Shown here piece after piece: positions 36,532-47,096 of a stretch of DNA of 64,000 bases (positions within the stretch are counted from its first letter, which is position 1; the number at the start of each line of letters is the position of its first letter). The notes below the pieces were generated by a model. The model had not been told where the DNA came from, searched no databases, and was given only the letters and a program-made list of their open reading frames with translations. The position numbers and the translations under genes are program-made. The DNA is from Gammaproteobacteria bacterium. GTDB lineage: Bacteria; Pseudomonadota; Gammaproteobacteria; Pseudomonadales; Halieaceae. The DNA lies in contig JANSYN010000018.1 in NCBI GenBank assembly GCA_024742415.1, positions 1-64,000 of the forward strand, written 5' to 3'.

Positions 36532-38016
36532 ATGAATCAGCAGGACTTTGCTGCACTTGCAGCACAACACCACAACCTCGTTCCCGTCAGTCGTGAAGTG
36601 CTGGCCGATCTTGAAACGCCTATCAGCGCTTACCGTAAGCTGGCACAGGGCGAGTACTCCTACTTGTTTGAGTCGGTGCAGGGCGGCGAGAAATGGGGCC
36701 GTTACTCGATTATTGGCCTGCCGTGTCGCACGGTTCTGAAGATCTTTGGTTTTCGTGCCGAGCTGTGGGTAGATGGCCAGATGCAGCTCAGTGAAGATGT
36801 TGCCGACCCGTTGGATTACGTTGAGCAGTACCAGGCGCAATTCAAAGTGGCGCCGAGGGACGATCTGCCGGTCTTTCATGGTGGGCTTGTTGGCTACTTT
36901 GGCTACGACACCGTGCGCTATGTTGAGCCGCGCCTGCGCAAAAATGTTCCTGAAGACCGCATAGGCAACCCCGATATTCTATTGATGCTGTCAGAAGAGG
37001 TGCTGGTGTTCGATAACCTCGCCGGTACGCTGCGATTGGTGGTGAATATTGATCCGGCGCTGCCGGACGCACTGTCCATCGCCAATGAGCGCCTGGACGT
37101 ATTGGTGGAAAAACTGCGCAAGCCCATGCCGCCCTTGCCCGATGTGGATCTCGAGGCCGCTGATTCTGGCGATCTGGAGCGCATGGCGACGTCTGATTTT
37201 ACTCAGCCCATGTATGAAGCGGCCGTAAACAAGGTGAAGGACTACGTGTTGGCCGGCGACGTCATGCAGGTGGTGCCGTCGCAGCGTATGAGCGTGCCCT
37301 TTACCGCGCAACCGCTTAACCTGTATCGCGCACTGCGCAACCTCAATCCCTCGCCCTACATGTTTTATCTGGATCTTGCGGACTTTCACATTGTTGGGTC
37401 TTCGCCAGAGATTCTGGCGCGTCTGGAGCACGGTGTGGTCACGGTGCGACCGATTGCCGGCACCCGGCGTCGCGGGCACAGTGAGGAAGAAGATCGCGCC
37501 ATGGAAGAGGAACTGCTGGCAGATCCCAAGGAGATTGCCGAGCACCTCATGCTGATCGACCTGGGTAGAAACGATGTCGGCCGCATTGCGGAAACCGGTA
37601 CTGTTGAGCTGACTGACAAAATGGTCGTGGAGCGGTACTCGCACGTGATGCACATTGTGTCGAACGTGACAGGCACGCTGAAACAGGGCAAAACGGCGAT
37701 CGACGTGTTGCGCGCGACGTTGCCGGCCGGCACCTTGAGCGGTGCTCCCAAGATTCGCGCGATGGAAATCATCGATGAATTGGAACCGGTCAAGCGCGGT
37801 GTCTATGGCGGCGCGGTGGGTTACCTGTCCTGGGCCGGAGATATGGACACCGCGATTGCCATTCGCACCGCGGTGATCAAGGACGGTACGCTGTACCTGC
37901 AGGCCGGTGGCGGCGTAGTGGCCGACTCAGTGCCCGAGCTGGAATGGAAAGAAACGCACAACAAGGCGCGCGCCATGTTTCGCGCGGTGTCCATGGTCGT
38001 GGCGGGGGAGGGCTAG
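36532..38016 (+). CDS. trpE: Anthranilate synthase component I
   Basis: A 494-residue chorismate-using enzyme that, with TrpG, makes anthranilate. The N-terminal part (to about residue 160) binds tryptophan for feedback inhibition ([14 protein letters not shown] contains the LLES-like signal SYLFESV). The chorismate-binding core includes [34 protein letters not shown] and [21 protein letters not shown] precedes the ATG. It is preceded by a Trp-rich leader and attenuator and followed after 2 bases by trpG. Confidence 0.97.
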   Translation: MNQQDFAALAAQHHNLVPVSREVLADLETPISAYRKLAQGEYSYLFESVQGGEKWGRYSIIGLPCRTVLKIFGFRAELWVDGQMQLSEDVADPLDYVEQYQAQFKVAPRDDLPVFHGGLVGYFGYDTVRYVEPRLRKNVPEDRIGNPDILLMLSEEVLVFDNLAGTLRLVVNIDPALPDALSIANERLDVLVEKLRKPMPPLPDVDLEAADSGDLERMATSDFTQPMYEAAVNKVKDYVLAGDVMQVVPSQRMSVPFTAQPLNLYRALRNLNPSPYMFYLDLADFHIVGSSPEILARLEHGVVTVRPIAGTRRRGHSEEEDRAMEEELLADPKEIAEHLMLIDLGRNDVGRIAETGTVELTDKMVVERYSHVMHIVSNVTGTLKQGKTAIDVLRATLPAGTLSGAPKIRAMEIIDELEPVKRGVYGGAVGYLSWAGDMDTAIAIRTAVIKDGTLYLQAGGGVVADSVPELEWKETHNKARAMFRAVSMVVAGEG

Positions 38017-38018
38017 CG

Positions 38019-38597
38019 ATGTTATTGATGATTGATAATTACGACTCCTTCACCTACAACGTGGTGCAGTACCTGGGCGAGTTGCAAGCTCAGGTGCATG
38101 TCGTGCGCAACGACGAGATCAGCGTTGCCGATATCACAGCGCTGGCCCCCCGTCGCATTGTGATCTCGCCAGGGCCGTGCACACCCAATGAAGCCGGCAT
38201 CTCCATGGATGTCATACGCACATTTGCAGGCAAGGTGCCGATATTGGGCATCTGCCTGGGCCACCAGAGTATTGGCCAGGTGTATGGTGGACAGGTGGTG
38301 CGGGCGCGCAAGGTCATGCATGGCAAGACCTCGCCGATACATCATCGCGGTGAGGGTGTATTTGCGGGTCTAAGCCAGCCTTTCGAAGCCACGCGTTACC
38401 ACAGCCTGGTGGTTGCGCGCGACACCTTGCCAGACTGCCTTGAAGTGACCGCGTGGACGCAAACTGAAGACGGTGAAGTGGACGAGATCATGGGTTTACG
38501 CCATCGCGATATGCCCATAGAAGGCGTGCAGTTCCATCCGGAGTCCATACTGACGGCGCACGGACACGACCTGTTGCGCAACTTTCTCGAACAGTAG
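38019..38597 (+). CDS. trpG: Anthranilate synthase component II (glutamine amidotransferase)
   Basis: A 192-residue class I glutamine amidotransferase that supplies ammonia to TrpE. It starts [19 protein letters not shown], has the nucleophile elbow [15 protein letters not shown] (catalytic Cys near residue 79) and the His-Glu pair VQFHPESI. I use the ATG at 38019; a longer in-frame start would overlap trpE. The same protein may also serve PabB for folate, common in gammaproteobacteria. Confidence 0.96.
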   Translation: MLLMIDNYDSFTYNVVQYLGELQAQVHVVRNDEISVADITALAPRRIVISPGPCTPNEAGISMDVIRTFAGKVPILGICLGHQSIGQVYGGQVVRARKVMHGKTSPIHHRGEGVFAGLSQPFEATRYHSLVVARDTLPDCLEVTAWTQTEDGEVDEIMGLRHRDMPIEGVQFHPESILTAHGHDLLRNFLEQ

Positions 38598-38606
38598 GAG
38601 GTGACC

Positions 38607-39647
38607 ATGACCATACAGGAAGCGCTGGCTGCGCTTGTTGCGGGTACTGACCTGTCGCAGGAACAGATGGCCCACGTGATGCGCCTGGTGATGGGCGGCG
38701 ACGCCACCGAGGCGCAGATTGGCGGCTTGCTGGTCGCACTGCGGATGAAGGGTGAAACTGTGGCAGAAGTTACCGGTGCTGCGCAGGTGATGCGTGAACT
38801 GGCCACGCCCGTAGACGTACAGTGCGAACACCTGGTTGATCTTGTCGGGACCGGCGGCGATGGTGCCAACCTGTTCAATGTCTCTACAGGTAGCTGCTTC
38901 GTCGCGGCGGCGGCTGGCGCGCACGTCGCCAAGCACGGGAACCGTGGCGTTTCCAGTGCCAGTGGTAGCTCCGACGTGCTGGCTCACCTTGGCGTTCCCC
39001 TGGATCTCGACCCCGCACAAGTGGCCCGCGCGATTGAGGAAGTCGGCGTTGGATTTATGTTTGCGCCCGCGCATCACAGCGCGATGCGGCACGCCGTGGG
39101 CCCGCGTAAGGAGTTGGGCATGCGCACGGTGTTTAATGTCCTGGGCCCGCTGACGAACCCGGCCGGTGTCAAACGGCAGGTGATCGGTGTGTTTGCACTA
39201 GATTTATGCCAGACCATGGCACAGGTGCTGAACGCGCTCGGTACCGAGCATGCGCTGGTAGTGCACTCTGGCGATGGCCTTGATGAAATTTCGATCGCTG
39301 CGCCCACACAGGTCACAGAGCTGCGCGATGGCGACTTGAGCTCATATGTGATCGAGCCCGCTGATTTTGGCATCGAGCAACGCAGTCTCGAGGGTCTGTC
39401 GGTATCGGGTGCGCCCGCCTCAGCGGAACTGATCAGGAAAGCCCTCTCAGGTTCGCGCGACGAGGCAGCGCGCAAGGCGGCTGATATGCTGGCCCTGAAC
39501 GGTGGCGCAACGCTTTATGTCTGCGGTATCGCATCCAGCCTGAAAGAGGGAGTCAGCCTGGCAGAGGATGTGCTTGCCAGTGGTCAGGCTGCGGAGAAGC
39601 TCAAAGCGTTTGTAGACTTTACGCAATTGATGCGTGGGCAGGCGTAG
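38607..39647 (+). CDS. trpD: Anthranilate phosphoribosyltransferase
   Basis: A 346-residue enzyme that joins anthranilate to PRPP. Motifs: [18 protein letters not shown] (PRPP and Mg binding), [18 protein letters not shown], and [18 protein letters not shown]. The ATG at 38607 has AGGAGG five bases upstream and is better than a GTG at 38601. It follows trpG by 9 bases. Confidence 0.97.
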   Translation: MTIQEALAALVAGTDLSQEQMAHVMRLVMGGDATEAQIGGLLVALRMKGETVAEVTGAAQVMRELATPVDVQCEHLVDLVGTGGDGANLFNVSTGSCFVAAAAGAHVAKHGNRGVSSASGSSDVLAHLGVPLDLDPAQVARAIEEVGVGFMFAPAHHSAMRHAVGPRKELGMRTVFNVLGPLTNPAGVKRQVIGVFALDLCQTMAQVLNALGTEHALVVHSGDGLDEISIAAPTQVTELRDGDLSSYVIEPADFGIEQRSLEGLSVSGAPASAELIRKALSGSRDEAARKAADMLALNGGATLYVCGIASSLKEGVSLAEDVLASGQAAEKLKAFVDFTQLMRGQA

Positions 39648-39651
39648 CGCG

Positions 39652-40449
39652 ATGTCAAAACCACCGACGATCCTACGCTCGATACTTGCGCGCAAGGTCC
39701 AGGAAGTCACCGAGCGACGCGCGCGTAATCCGCACGCGAGCCTGGAGCAGCGTATCGCCGAACAAACTCCCATCAGGGGCTTCTACCGTGCGCTGCACGC
39801 ACAGGCGTCCAACCAGAAACCTGCGGTTATCGCCGAGGTGAAAAAGGCATCGCCGAGCAAGGGCGTGATTCGTGAAGACTTTGACCCGGCCGCAATCGCC
39901 TCCAGCTATGAAGCTGGCGGCGCGGTCTGCTTGTCGGTCTTAACTGACGTGGATTTTTTCCAGGGTGCGGATTCTTTCCTGCAAAGCGCCAGGAGCGCCT
40001 GTGCCCTGCCGGTGCTGCGCAAGGACTTCACCGTTGATCCCTTCCAGGTTGTTGAGGCACGCGCTATCGGTGCAGATGCCATCCTGCTGATTGTCGCTGC
40101 ATTATCAGATGCACAGATGCGCGAACTGGCCCATACCGCACACGAGTACGGCCTGGATGTGCTGGTGGAGGTGCACGACCGCGCTGAACTGGACAGGGCG
40201 CTGGACATGGAGCTGCCGCTGGTAGGTATCAACAACCGCGATCTGCACAGTTTCGAGACTTCACTGCAGGCGACCCTGGATTTATTGCCGCATATCCCTG
40301 TTGATCGCCTTGTGGTAACTGAAAGCGGTATTCACACAGCCGCTGACGTTGACCTGATGCGCGCTGCCAATGTGCACACGTTTCTGGTGGGTGAGGCCTT
40401 TATGCGCGCTCCCGAGCCGGGGCAAAAACTGCGCGAGTTGTTTTTCTGA
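39652..40449 (+). CDS. trpC: Indole-3-glycerol-phosphate synthase
   Basis: A 265-residue TIM-barrel enzyme closing the indole ring. Motifs: [15 protein letters not shown] (Glu, Lys), [36 protein letters not shown] and VGINNRDL, and VTESGI. It is a stand-alone TrpC, not fused to TrpF, as is normal in Pseudomonas. It follows trpD by 4 bases and ends the trp run; trpF, trpB and trpA are not in the window. Confidence 0.96.
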   Translation: MSKPPTILRSILARKVQEVTERRARNPHASLEQRIAEQTPIRGFYRALHAQASNQKPAVIAEVKKASPSKGVIREDFDPAAIASSYEAGGAVCLSVLTDVDFFQGADSFLQSARSACALPVLRKDFTVDPFQVVEARAIGADAILLIVAALSDAQMRELAHTAHEYGLDVLVEVHDRAELDRALDMELPLVGINNRDLHSFETSLQATLDLLPHIPVDRLVVTESGIHTAADVDLMRAANVHTFLVGEAFMRAPEPGQKLRELFF

Positions 40450-40462
40450 AATACCCTACAAC

Positions 40463-40486
40463 GAAAAATGGGTCGCATAGCGACCC
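40463..40486 (-). terminator. Intrinsic terminator facing crp (and trpC)
   Basis: GGGTCGC (40470-40476) and GCGACCC (40480-40486) form a perfect 7-bp stem with a 3-base loop. On the minus strand it is followed by ATTTTT, so it is a good terminator for crp; on the plus strand it may also end the trpC transcript, though no T-run follows there. Confidence 0.7.
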
Positions 40487-40600
40487 GTAGTGATAATGCT
40501 TTATCGTGGCGAGGGTTGAAAAGCCGTGCCTGCAGCGACAGCGTGTGTCTGTACGACCCGCACGCAGTCAGTCCGCGAACTGTGCAGGCACTGGTTGCCG

Positions 40601-41245
40601 CTAGCGCGTTCCGAACACCACCATAGTTTTGCCTGATACCGAAACCAGACCATCCTGCTCAAGGTTTTTCAGCACGCGGCCGGCCATCTCCCGTGAGCAG
40701 CCGACAATCTTGCCCAGTTCCTGCCGGGTAATCTTGATCTGCATGCCGTCGGGGTGGGTCATCGCATCGGGCTGTTTGCACAGATCGAGCAGGGTGTGCG
40801 CGATGCGGCCCGATACATCGACAAAAGCCAGATCAGAAAGCTTGCGCGTTGTCTGGCGCAGGCGTGCACCGAGCTGGCGTGATACGGCGTAAAGAATATC
40901 CGGGAACTGATTGCGAATCTGGTGGAAGCGCTCGTAGGATATTTCAGCCACTTCACATTGGGTCTTGGCAACCACCATTGCACTGCGTGCCGGTGGTTCC
41001 TCATCAAACAGCCCCATTTCGCCGACAAAATCACCCGGATTGAGATAGGCAACAACGAGCATGTGGCCGGGGTCTGATTCGTCTTCGACCTGAACGGAGA
41101 CTGAACCATCCAGGATCAGGTAGAGATAATCAGCAGCATCACCCTGTTTCAGGATTGAGCTTTTGGCTTTGTAGTCTTTCCTTTGGCAATGCCGTAGAAA
41201 GTTCTCAACATTCGGTAGCGTTTGCACGAGTTGCGGCTTGAGCAA
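40601..41245 (-). CDS. crp: cAMP receptor protein (CRP/Vfr)
   Basis: A 214-residue global regulator. The cAMP-binding beta-roll shows GDAADYLYLILDGSVSV, LNPGDFVGEMGLFDEEPPARSA with the phosphate-binding Arg/Ser, and a long dimer helix (RLRQTTRKLSDLAFVDVSGR, with Thr/Ser for the adenine). The HTH IVGCSREMAGRVLKNLEQDG retains Arg-Glu-xx-x-Arg that read TGTGA, so the same site as E. coli CRP is expected. No ATG is available; the TTG at 41245 has GGAGG 8 bases upstream. It follows trpC convergently, as in Pseudomonas. Confidence 0.95.
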   Translation of the reverse strand: MLKPQLVQTLPNVENFLRHCQRKDYKAKSSILKQGDAADYLYLILDGSVSVQVEDESDPGHMLVVAYLNPGDFVGEMGLFDEEPPARSAMVVAKTQCEVAEISYERFHQIRNQFPDILYAVSRQLGARLRQTTRKLSDLAFVDVSGRIAHTLLDLCKQPDAMTHPDGMQIKITRQELGKIVGCSREMAGRVLKNLEQDGLVSVSGKTMVVFGTR

Positions 41246-41262
41246 GGCCCTGTCCTCCCTAT

Positions 41263-41333
41263 AGTTACATTTGTTTTATATGTCTTATTTGCGGTCGATC
41301 ATAACCCGTTCAGTGGCTAAGAAAAATGTAACT
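41263..41333. repeat. 10-bp inverted repeat between crp and the OsmC-like gene
   Basis: AGTTACATTT (41263-41272) and its exact complement AAATGTAACT (41324-41333) face each other across 51 bases in the 149-base gap between divergent starts. The match continues partially (TnTTA). It may be a pair of regulator sites or a pairing stretch; it is not a CRP site because it has TGTAA, not TGTGA. Confidence 0.5.
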
Positions 41334-41394
41334 TGTTGTGCTAATCTGCCGCCTTTTTCCTAGACACGCTGGACAGATACAGGAAGCGAAATCA

Positions 41395-41823
41395 ATGAAA
41401 GGCACCGTGAAGTGGGCCGATGGGGCCATGTTTTTGGGGGAATCCGGCTCTGGCCATACCGTAGTGATGGACGGGCCGGAGGATCTGGGTGGTCGCAACA
41501 TGGGGGTGCGGCCTATGGAGATGCTGCTGCTGGGTACGGGCGGATGTTCCATCTACGATGTGCTGAGCATGCTGAAGAAATCGCGCCAGGCGGTCATTGA
41601 CTGTCGCGTAGAATTGCAGGCAGAGCGTGCCGATGAGGTGCCGGCCGTATTCACCCGAATCACGATGCATTTTGTGGTCACTGGAACCGGCTTGAAAGAC
41701 AGCGCCGTCAAACGTGCCGTGGAGCTGTCAGCCGAGAAGTACTGCTCGGCCTCGATCATGCTCGGTGCTGCCGGGGTCACCATCGAGCACAGCTACGAAA
41801 TTGTGGAGTTTGCGGGCGCCTAG
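41395..41823 (+). CDS. OsmC/Ohr-family protein
   Basis: A 142-residue protein of the OsmC fold, which includes thiol peroxidases of organic hydroperoxides. Family blocks: LGTGGCSIYDVLSMLKKSRQ, with the first redox Cys (Gly-Cys), and AEKYCSASIMLGAAGV, with the second Cys. The ATG at 41395 follows a GGAAG ribosome site. It is divergent from crp, as in Pseudomonas, and convergent with coq7. Substrate not known for this subgroup (YhfA-like). Confidence 0.9.
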   Translation: MKGTVKWADGAMFLGESGSGHTVVMDGPEDLGGRNMGVRPMEMLLLGTGGCSIYDVLSMLKKSRQAVIDCRVELQAERADEVPAVFTRITMHFVVTGTGLKDSAVKRAVELSAEKYCSASIMLGAAGVTIEHSYEIVEFAGA

Positions 41824-41914
41824 CGCAGTACCACGCGCCCTTGCGTTTGCTGATTGCACATGCCTTCCAGGAGATGCTGCGGCCTGCTGTGAAAGCAGGG
41901 CAAGGGCTGAAGGC

Positions 41915-42559
41915 TCAAACGTGATAGCTGCTGCGCGTCATGAGTTGGGACACACCACTCATTACATCTTTTAGCGGTTTCGGAAAATCACTGCCGCCGG
42001 CCTGCAGGGCATGAGCACCATGGCGTTCTTCGTCCTCGAGCATCTGTTGCAGAATCAGGCGTGACTTGCGATCGTCCTCCGGGAGTTGTTTCAGGTGGTC
42101 GCGTAGGTGCGCGCAAACACGCTCCTCGGTGGCGGCTACAAAGCCCAGGCTGACTTTGTCGCCAATTGCGCCGGCCATGGCGCCCATCGCGAACGACAGG
42201 CCGTACCATGCCGGGTTGAGTGCGCTGGTGTGGCTGTCCAGTTCAGCCAGGCGCTCTTCGCACCACACCAGGTGGTCGATCTCTTCACTGGCTGCCTGCT
42301 GCATATCGGCGCGAACTTCCGTCAGGCGTGCCGTCAGAGCCTGGCCCTGGTAAAGGGCCTGTGCGCAAACTTCGCCCGTATGGTTCACGCGCATCAGGCC
42401 CGCAACGTGCTTGCGCTGCTGTTCACTGAATTCGGTATCCCGGTGGCCCTGTGCCGGTGACGGGCGCTGCGCGCGATTACCGCGATTAGTGACGGTGCGC
42501 AGCACCGAATCGGCTTCCGTAATTATTTTGTCCAGCAGTGAAAGGCGACGTTGGCTCAT
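41915..42559 (-). CDS. coq7: 3-demethoxyubiquinol 3-hydroxylase Coq7
   Basis: A 214-residue diiron hydroxylase in ubiquinone synthesis. The ferritin-like four-helix core carries iron ligands: HTGEVCAQALYQGQ (first Glu), EEIDHLVWCEERL (Glu-x-x-His), EERVCAHL, and LEDEERHGAHAL (Glu-x-x-His). It uses the ATG at 42559; a 12-base palindrome and a three-codon overlapping frame precede it. In E. coli the equivalent step is done by UbiF; Coq7 is usual in Pseudomonas. It follows purD after 118 bases. Confidence 0.95.
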   Translation of the reverse strand: MSQRRLSLLDKIITEADSVLRTVTNRGNRAQRPSPAQGHRDTEFSEQQRKHVAGLMRVNHTGEVCAQALYQGQALTARLTEVRADMQQAASEEIDHLVWCEERLAELDSHTSALNPAWYGLSFAMGAMAGAIGDKVSLGFVAATEERVCAHLRDHLKQLPEDDRKSRLILQQMLEDEERHGAHALQAGGSDFPKPLKDVMSGVSQLMTRSSYHV

Positions 42560-42568
42560 AATCGCATG

Positions 42569-42580
42569 GCCTGATCAGGC
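42569..42580. repeat. 12-bp palindrome upstream of coq7
   Basis: GCCTGATCAGGC is a perfect palindrome 10 bases before the coq7 ATG. It lies between an AGGAG sequence and the start, where an mRNA hairpin or bound protein would influence translation. Function not known. Confidence 0.4.
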
Positions 42581-42600
42581 TCCTCTAATGGCGGTAGCCA

Positions 42601-42616
42601 GCCTGGAAAGCCAGGC
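42601..42616. other. Short hairpin downstream of purD
   Basis: GCCTGG-AAAG-CCAGGC forms a 6-bp stem with a 4-base loop about 62 bases past the purD stop. No T-run follows on the minus strand, so it is at most a weak or Rho-linked terminator. Confidence 0.3.
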
Positions 42617-42677
42617 CGTTAATCGGGTGGTGGTGCCTGACGCGCGCATCAACGGTAACGCTGCACAGTCAGCAGAC

Positions 42678-43961
42678 CTAACTATAACGTGCAATCGCGC
42701 GCCAACCAATGTCCCTGCGCAGCGCCGCGCCGTCCCAGCAGACCTTGTCGACGGCTTCGTAACAGGTTTTTTGTGCAGCGGCGATATCCTGGCCAAGTGC
42801 TGTAACGCAGAGCACGCGCCCGCCGTTGGTGACGATCTGGTCACCGTGCAGGGCCGTGCCCGCATGAAACACCTTGACGGCATCGGAATCTATCCCGTCC
42901 AGGCCGGTGATTGGCGTGCCCTTGCTATAGCTGCCCGGATACCCCTGCGCCGCGAGCACCACGCCCATCGCGCAGCGCTTGTCCCATTGAGCGCTGGCGG
43001 CGTCGAGGGTGCCATCCAGCGCGCTGTTACACAGGGCCACCAGGTCTGATTGCAGTCGCATCATAATGGGCTGTGTTTCAGGGTCGCCAAAACGACAGTT
43101 GTACTCGATAACTTTGGGGTTGCCCTGGTTGTCGATCATCAGGCCGGCATAAAGGAAGCCCGTGTAGTCATTGCCCTCAGCGGCCATGCCGGCCACGGTG
43201 GGCAGAATAACCTGCTCCATAATGCGCCGGTGTACCGCGTCATCGACGACAGGAGCCGGGCTGTAAGCACCCATCCCGCCGGTGTTGGGCCCGGTGTCGC
43301 CCTCGCCGATGCGTTTGTGGTCCTGGCTGGTGGCCATTGGCAGTACATTCTTGCCATCGACCAGTACGATAAAACTGGCTTCCTCCCCGGCGAGAAACTC
43401 CTCGATCACGACGCGGCAGCCAGCCTCACCAAACGCATTGCCCGAGAGCATGTCGGTGACGGCTGCCTCGGCTTGCGGCAGTGTTTCTGCCACGATCACA
43501 CCCTTGCCGGCGGCGAGTCCGTCTGCCTTCACTACGATGGGCGCGCCCTGTTCACGCAAATAGGCCAGGGCCGGCTCCAACTCGGTAAAGTTGCCGTAGC
43601 GGGCCGTGGGAATAGCATGGCGATGCAGGAAATCCTTGGTAAAGGCCTTGGAGCCTTCCAGTTGGGCGGCGCCTTTGCGCGGGCCAAAGCAGCGCAGTCC
43701 GCGCTGCTGGAAGTAATCCACGATGCCATCTACCAGCGGTGCCTCCGGGCCAACGATGGTCAGAGCAACGTTATTGTCCTGTGCGAAATCGGCCAGTGCG
43801 GCGAAGTCTGCGCCATCTATGGCTACGTTTTCAAGGCCGGGCTCATTGGCCGTGCCAGCATTTCCCGGGGCTACGAAAACGGTCTCCACGCCGGCAGATT
43901 GCGCGGCTTTCCACCCCAGTGCGTGCTCGCGCCCGCCGCTGCCAATGACCAGAATATTCAT
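42678..43961 (-). CDS. purD: Phosphoribosylamine-glycine ligase
   Basis: A 427-residue ATP-grasp enzyme making glycinamide ribonucleotide, step two of purine synthesis. It begins MNILVIGSGGREHALGWK, and shows VVKADGLAAGKGVIVAE (ATP-grasp), EEFLAGEEASFIVLVDG, and EYNCRFGDPETQPIMMRL (metal-binding Glu, Asn). It is 148 bases from purH, in the usual purH-purD order. Confidence 0.97.
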   Translation of the reverse strand: MNILVIGSGGREHALGWKAAQSAGVETVFVAPGNAGTANEPGLENVAIDGADFAALADFAQDNNVALTIVGPEAPLVDGIVDYFQQRGLRCFGPRKGAAQLEGSKAFTKDFLHRHAIPTARYGNFTELEPALAYLREQGAPIVVKADGLAAGKGVIVAETLPQAEAAVTDMLSGNAFGEAGCRVVIEEFLAGEEASFIVLVDGKNVLPMATSQDHKRIGEGDTGPNTGGMGAYSPAPVVDDAVHRRIMEQVILPTVAGMAAEGNDYTGFLYAGLMIDNQGNPKVIEYNCRFGDPETQPIMMRLQSDLVALCNSALDGTLDAASAQWDKRCAMGVVLAAQGYPGSYSKGTPITGLDGIDSDAVKVFHAGTALHGDQIVTNGGRVLCVTALGQDIAAAQKTCYEAVDKVCWDGAALRRDIGWRAIARYS

Positions 43962-44108
43962 GCGCTATGCTCTCCCAATTGCTGTTAACCTCGCTGCACC
44001 GGTGAGGACGTTGCCCGCAGCCTGGCAACAACGGTGCCCAGTGGCTCGCTTGCCCGGGCTTCTTTCTGATTCATGCCCATAGCGAGCGCGTGTCTAATGA
44101 CCCGGCAA

Positions 44109-45683
44109 TCAGTGTCGGAAGTGGCGCATGCCGGTAAACACCATTGCCATGTCGTGTTCGTCTGCAGCGGCAATCACTTCGTCATCACGAATCGAACCGC
44201 CCGGCTGAATGACCGCTGCAATGCCGCGTTCGCCGGCGCTGTCTATGCCATCGCGAAACGGAAAAAAGGCATCGGAGGCCATCACTGAACCTTGCACCTC
44301 AAGGCCTGCATGCTCTGCCTTGATGGCGGCAATACGCGCGGAGTTCACGCGGCTCATCTGGCCGGCACCAACACCGATAGTCTGGCCGTTTGCCGCATAC
44401 ACAATGGCGTTGGACTTGACGAACTTGGCAACCTTCCATGCAAACAGCATATCGCGCAGCTGTTGTTCCGAGGGCTGCCGCTTGCTGACTACCTGCAGAT
44501 CGTTGGCGCTGACCATGCCGAGGTCGCGATCCTGTATGAGTAAGCCGCCGTTGACACGCTTGAAGTCGAGCGCGGGTTGTGCGGCGGTCCATTGCCCACA
44601 GGCCAACAGCCGTACATTTTTTTTCGCCGCGATGATTGCGCTGGCATCTTCGTCCACAGCTGGTGCAATAATAACCTCAACGAACTGCCGCTCGACGATT
44701 GCTGCTGCGGTGGCTGCGTCGAGCGTACGATTGAAGGCGATAATGCCGCCAAAGGCAGATTCGGTGTCGGTGGAAAATGCCAGGTTGTAGGCTTCACCAA
44801 TGCTGTCGGCGATGGCAACGCCACAAGGGTTGGCATGCTTGACGATCACACAGGCTGGTTCATCGAAGTTCTTTACACATTCCAGCGCCGCGTCGGTGTC
44901 GGCCACATTGTTGTATGAGAGCGCCTTGCCCTGCAGTTGGCGGGCGGTAGCGATGCCCGCTTCGGCTGGGTTGGCTTCAACATAAAAGGCGGCCTTCTGG
45001 TGCGGGTTTTCGCCGTAGCGCATGTCCTGCGCCTTGAAAAACTGCGTATTGAACGTGCGGGGATAATCTTCCGAACCCCCCGGCACCAGCTTGCCAAAAT
45101 GATTGGCAATAGCGCCATCATAAGCGGCAGTGTGCTCGTAGGCCTTTATTGCCAGGTTAAACCGCGTGCGCAGTGAGGTTGCTCCCTCGTTCATGCGCAT
45201 TTCTGCGAGAATGTCAGTGTAGTCGCTGCTGTTGACCACGATGGTGACCGCACTGTGGTTCTTTGCCGCTGCGCGCACCATGGTGGGCCCGCCGATGTCG
45301 ATATTCTCAACGGCGTCCTCAAGCGAGCAGTTTTTGTTGGCAACGGTTGCTGCAAACGGATAAAGGTTCACAACCACCATGTCGATGGGGTCGATACCGT
45401 GCTCGGCCATGACCGCATCGTCCTGCCCGCGACGGGCCAGAATGCCGCCGTGCACTTTCGGGTGCAGGGTTTTTACGCGGCCATCCATCATCTCGGGAAA
45501 GCCGGTGTAGTCGGAGACCTCGGTGACATCAAGGCCATGCTCCCTCAGAAGTCGAAAAGTGCCGCCCGTGGATAGCAGGTCAATGCCCAGGTCGCGCAGG
45601 CCGCTGGCGAATTCAACAATGCCGGCTTTATCGGACACACTGATCAAGGCGCGTTTGACCGTCACCAGTTGCTGATCACTCAT
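44109..45683 (-). CDS. purH: Bifunctional AICAR formyltransferase / IMP cyclohydrolase
   Basis: A 524-residue enzyme performing the last two steps of IMP synthesis. The N-terminal MGS-like cyclohydrolase domain ([38 protein letters not shown]) is followed by the transformylase ([17 protein letters not shown] with Lys and His, [23 protein letters not shown]). Length matches E. coli (529). It lies between fis and purD on the minus strand; fis ends 3 bases before purH begins. Confidence 0.98.
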   Translation of the reverse strand: MSDQQLVTVKRALISVSDKAGIVEFASGLRDLGIDLLSTGGTFRLLREHGLDVTEVSDYTGFPEMMDGRVKTLHPKVHGGILARRGQDDAVMAEHGIDPIDMVVVNLYPFAATVANKNCSLEDAVENIDIGGPTMVRAAAKNHSAVTIVVNSSDYTDILAEMRMNEGATSLRTRFNLAIKAYEHTAAYDGAIANHFGKLVPGGSEDYPRTFNTQFFKAQDMRYGENPHQKAAFYVEANPAEAGIATARQLQGKALSYNNVADTDAALECVKNFDEPACVIVKHANPCGVAIADSIGEAYNLAFSTDTESAFGGIIAFNRTLDAATAAAIVERQFVEVIIAPAVDEDASAIIAAKKNVRLLACGQWTAAQPALDFKRVNGGLLIQDRDLGMVSANDLQVVSKRQPSEQQLRDMLFAWKVAKFVKSNAIVYAANGQTIGVGAGQMSRVNSARIAAIKAEHAGLEVQGSVMASDAFFPFRDGIDSAGERGIAAVIQPGGSIRDDEVIAAADEHDMAMVFTGMRHFRH

Positions 45684-45686
45684 AGA

Positions 45687-46007
45687 TTATCCCTGGTGTT
45701 TTTTGCCAATGAGGTCGTATTGCTTGAGTTTCTTGCGTAGCGTACCGCGGTTCAGCCCCAGCATCGTGGATGCCTTGGTCTGGTTGTGTCGCGTGTAAGC
45801 CATAATTTCTTCGAGCAGCGGTGCTTCTATCTCGGCGAGCACCATTTCGTAGACGTCGGTAGAGAGTTGCCCATCGAGGTCCTTCAGGTACGCCCGGACT
45901 GCACGGGTAACGGCATCGCGCAGGCTCGGAACGGTGGCGTCCTCGGTCACGCCGTCGTTGGCGGCGTTCGCGGTAGGCGAAGGGTTTAGGGGTTCAGCCC
46001 TGGTCAT
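45687..46007 (-). CDS. fis: Nucleoid-associated DNA-binding protein Fis
   Basis: A 106-residue Fis (E. coli 98). The C-terminal [24 protein letters not shown], followed by QYDLIGK, is nearly the invariant family sequence; the central helices ([16 protein letters not shown]) form the dimer. The N-terminal 25 residues are an extended poorly conserved arm. It bends DNA and controls rRNA, tRNA and growth genes. It overlaps dusB by 4 bases (ATGA), the usual dusB-fis pair. Confidence 0.97.
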   Translation of the reverse strand: MTRAEPLNPSPTANAANDGVTEDATVPSLRDAVTRAVRAYLKDLDGQLSTDVYEMVLAEIEAPLLEEIMAYTRHNQTKASTMLGLNRGTLRKKLKQYDLIGKKHQG

Positions 46008-47002
46008 GCGGCAATTTCCTCGTTCGTTGCTGTACTGTGGGTATGTGAGCCGAGTGTTGCAAGGTAGCCAAGCTGCTCAGCGGGCTGCGTGATCTGGTTG
46101 AAGCGTTGGCGATGCTCTGTGCTATGCGCAGCATTGTGCAAGTACCAGCTCACGTGTTTGCGCGCGATACGCACGCCCAGGTAGTCGCCGTAGAAGTCAT
46201 GCAGGGCACTGACGTGCTCACACAGGATAGCGATTTGCCGGGCGCGCATGGGCGCCGGGAGCAGTATGCCGGTCTCCAGGAAATGGGCGACTTGTCCGCA
46301 CAGCCAGGGGCGGCCCTGGGCCGCACGACCAATCATGACACCGGCCGCGCCCGTGTACTTGAGCACGCTCGCAGCTTTCTGTGCCGAGTCGATGTCGCCG
46401 TTGGCAAAAACAGGGATCCCTACCGACGCAACGATCCGGGCAATGGTGTCGTATTCAACGTCGCCGCGAAAGGCGCAGGCCCTGGTGCGTCCATGCACGG
46501 CCAGCGCAGCGATGCCGGCATCTTCGGCGATGCGGGCAATAGTGACTGCGTTTTTGGCGGTGGGCGAGGCACCTGTGCGAATTTTCAGGGTAACTGGCAC
46601 GTCTACCGCGCTGACCACGCTCGCTAGAATGGCCGCGACCAGTGGTTCGTCTGCCAGCAAGGCAGAGCCTGCCGCTTTGCGACACACTTTTTTTGCGGGG
46701 CAGCCCATGTTGATGTCGATAATCTGCGCACCTTGCGCAACATTGTAGCGCGCCGCCTCGGCGAGCATTTGTGGATCGCTGCCAGCAATTTGCACTGAGC
46801 GCGGCTCAATCTCTGCATCATGGCGGCTGCGCAACAGGGTTTTGCGCGAATTGCGCAGGTCAGGGCGCGCGCTGAGCATCTCGGAGACTACCAGGCCGGC
46901 GCCCATGTTTACGCAAAGCCGGCGAAAAGGCAGGTCAGTAACGCCTGCCATGGGCGCCAGCGCGACGCGGTTGGGCAGTATGTAGGGTCCGATCTGCAGC
47001 AT
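46004..47002 (-). CDS. dusB: tRNA-dihydrouridine synthase B
   Basis: A 332-residue flavoenzyme reducing uridines in the tRNA D-loop. TIM-barrel motifs: [20 protein letters not shown] (FMN site), [19 protein letters not shown] with the catalytic Cys (Cys-Pro), VKIRTG-like [19 protein letters not shown] and [11 protein letters not shown] start at the ATG at 47002; the frame is open upstream but overlaps prmA and has no family similarity. It is 94 bases after prmA and overlaps fis. Confidence 0.95.
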   Translation of the reverse strand: MLQIGPYILPNRVALAPMAGVTDLPFRRLCVNMGAGLVVSEMLSARPDLRNSRKTLLRSRHDAEIEPRSVQIAGSDPQMLAEAARYNVAQGAQIIDINMGCPAKKVCRKAAGSALLADEPLVAAILASVVSAVDVPVTLKIRTGASPTAKNAVTIARIAEDAGIAALAVHGRTRACAFRGDVEYDTIARIVASVGIPVFANGDIDSAQKAASVLKYTGAAGVMIGRAAQGRPWLCGQVAHFLETGILLPAPMRARQIAILCEHVSALHDFYGDYLGVRIARKHVSWYLHNAAHSTEHRQRFNQITQPAEQLGYLATLGSHTHSTATNEEIAA

Positions 47003-47096
47003 GGGATGGTGGTCGAAAACGGCGTCAAAAAGAGGGCGTATGATACTCGCTCGAATTGGCAGCGCAAAGGAGATACGGCGAAAAATTGGCCTGATG

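Noticed and set aside
41263-41333. CRP autoregulation site at the crp promoter
   Set aside because: The inverted repeat contains TGTAA rather than TGTGA and the arms are 51 bases apart, not 6.
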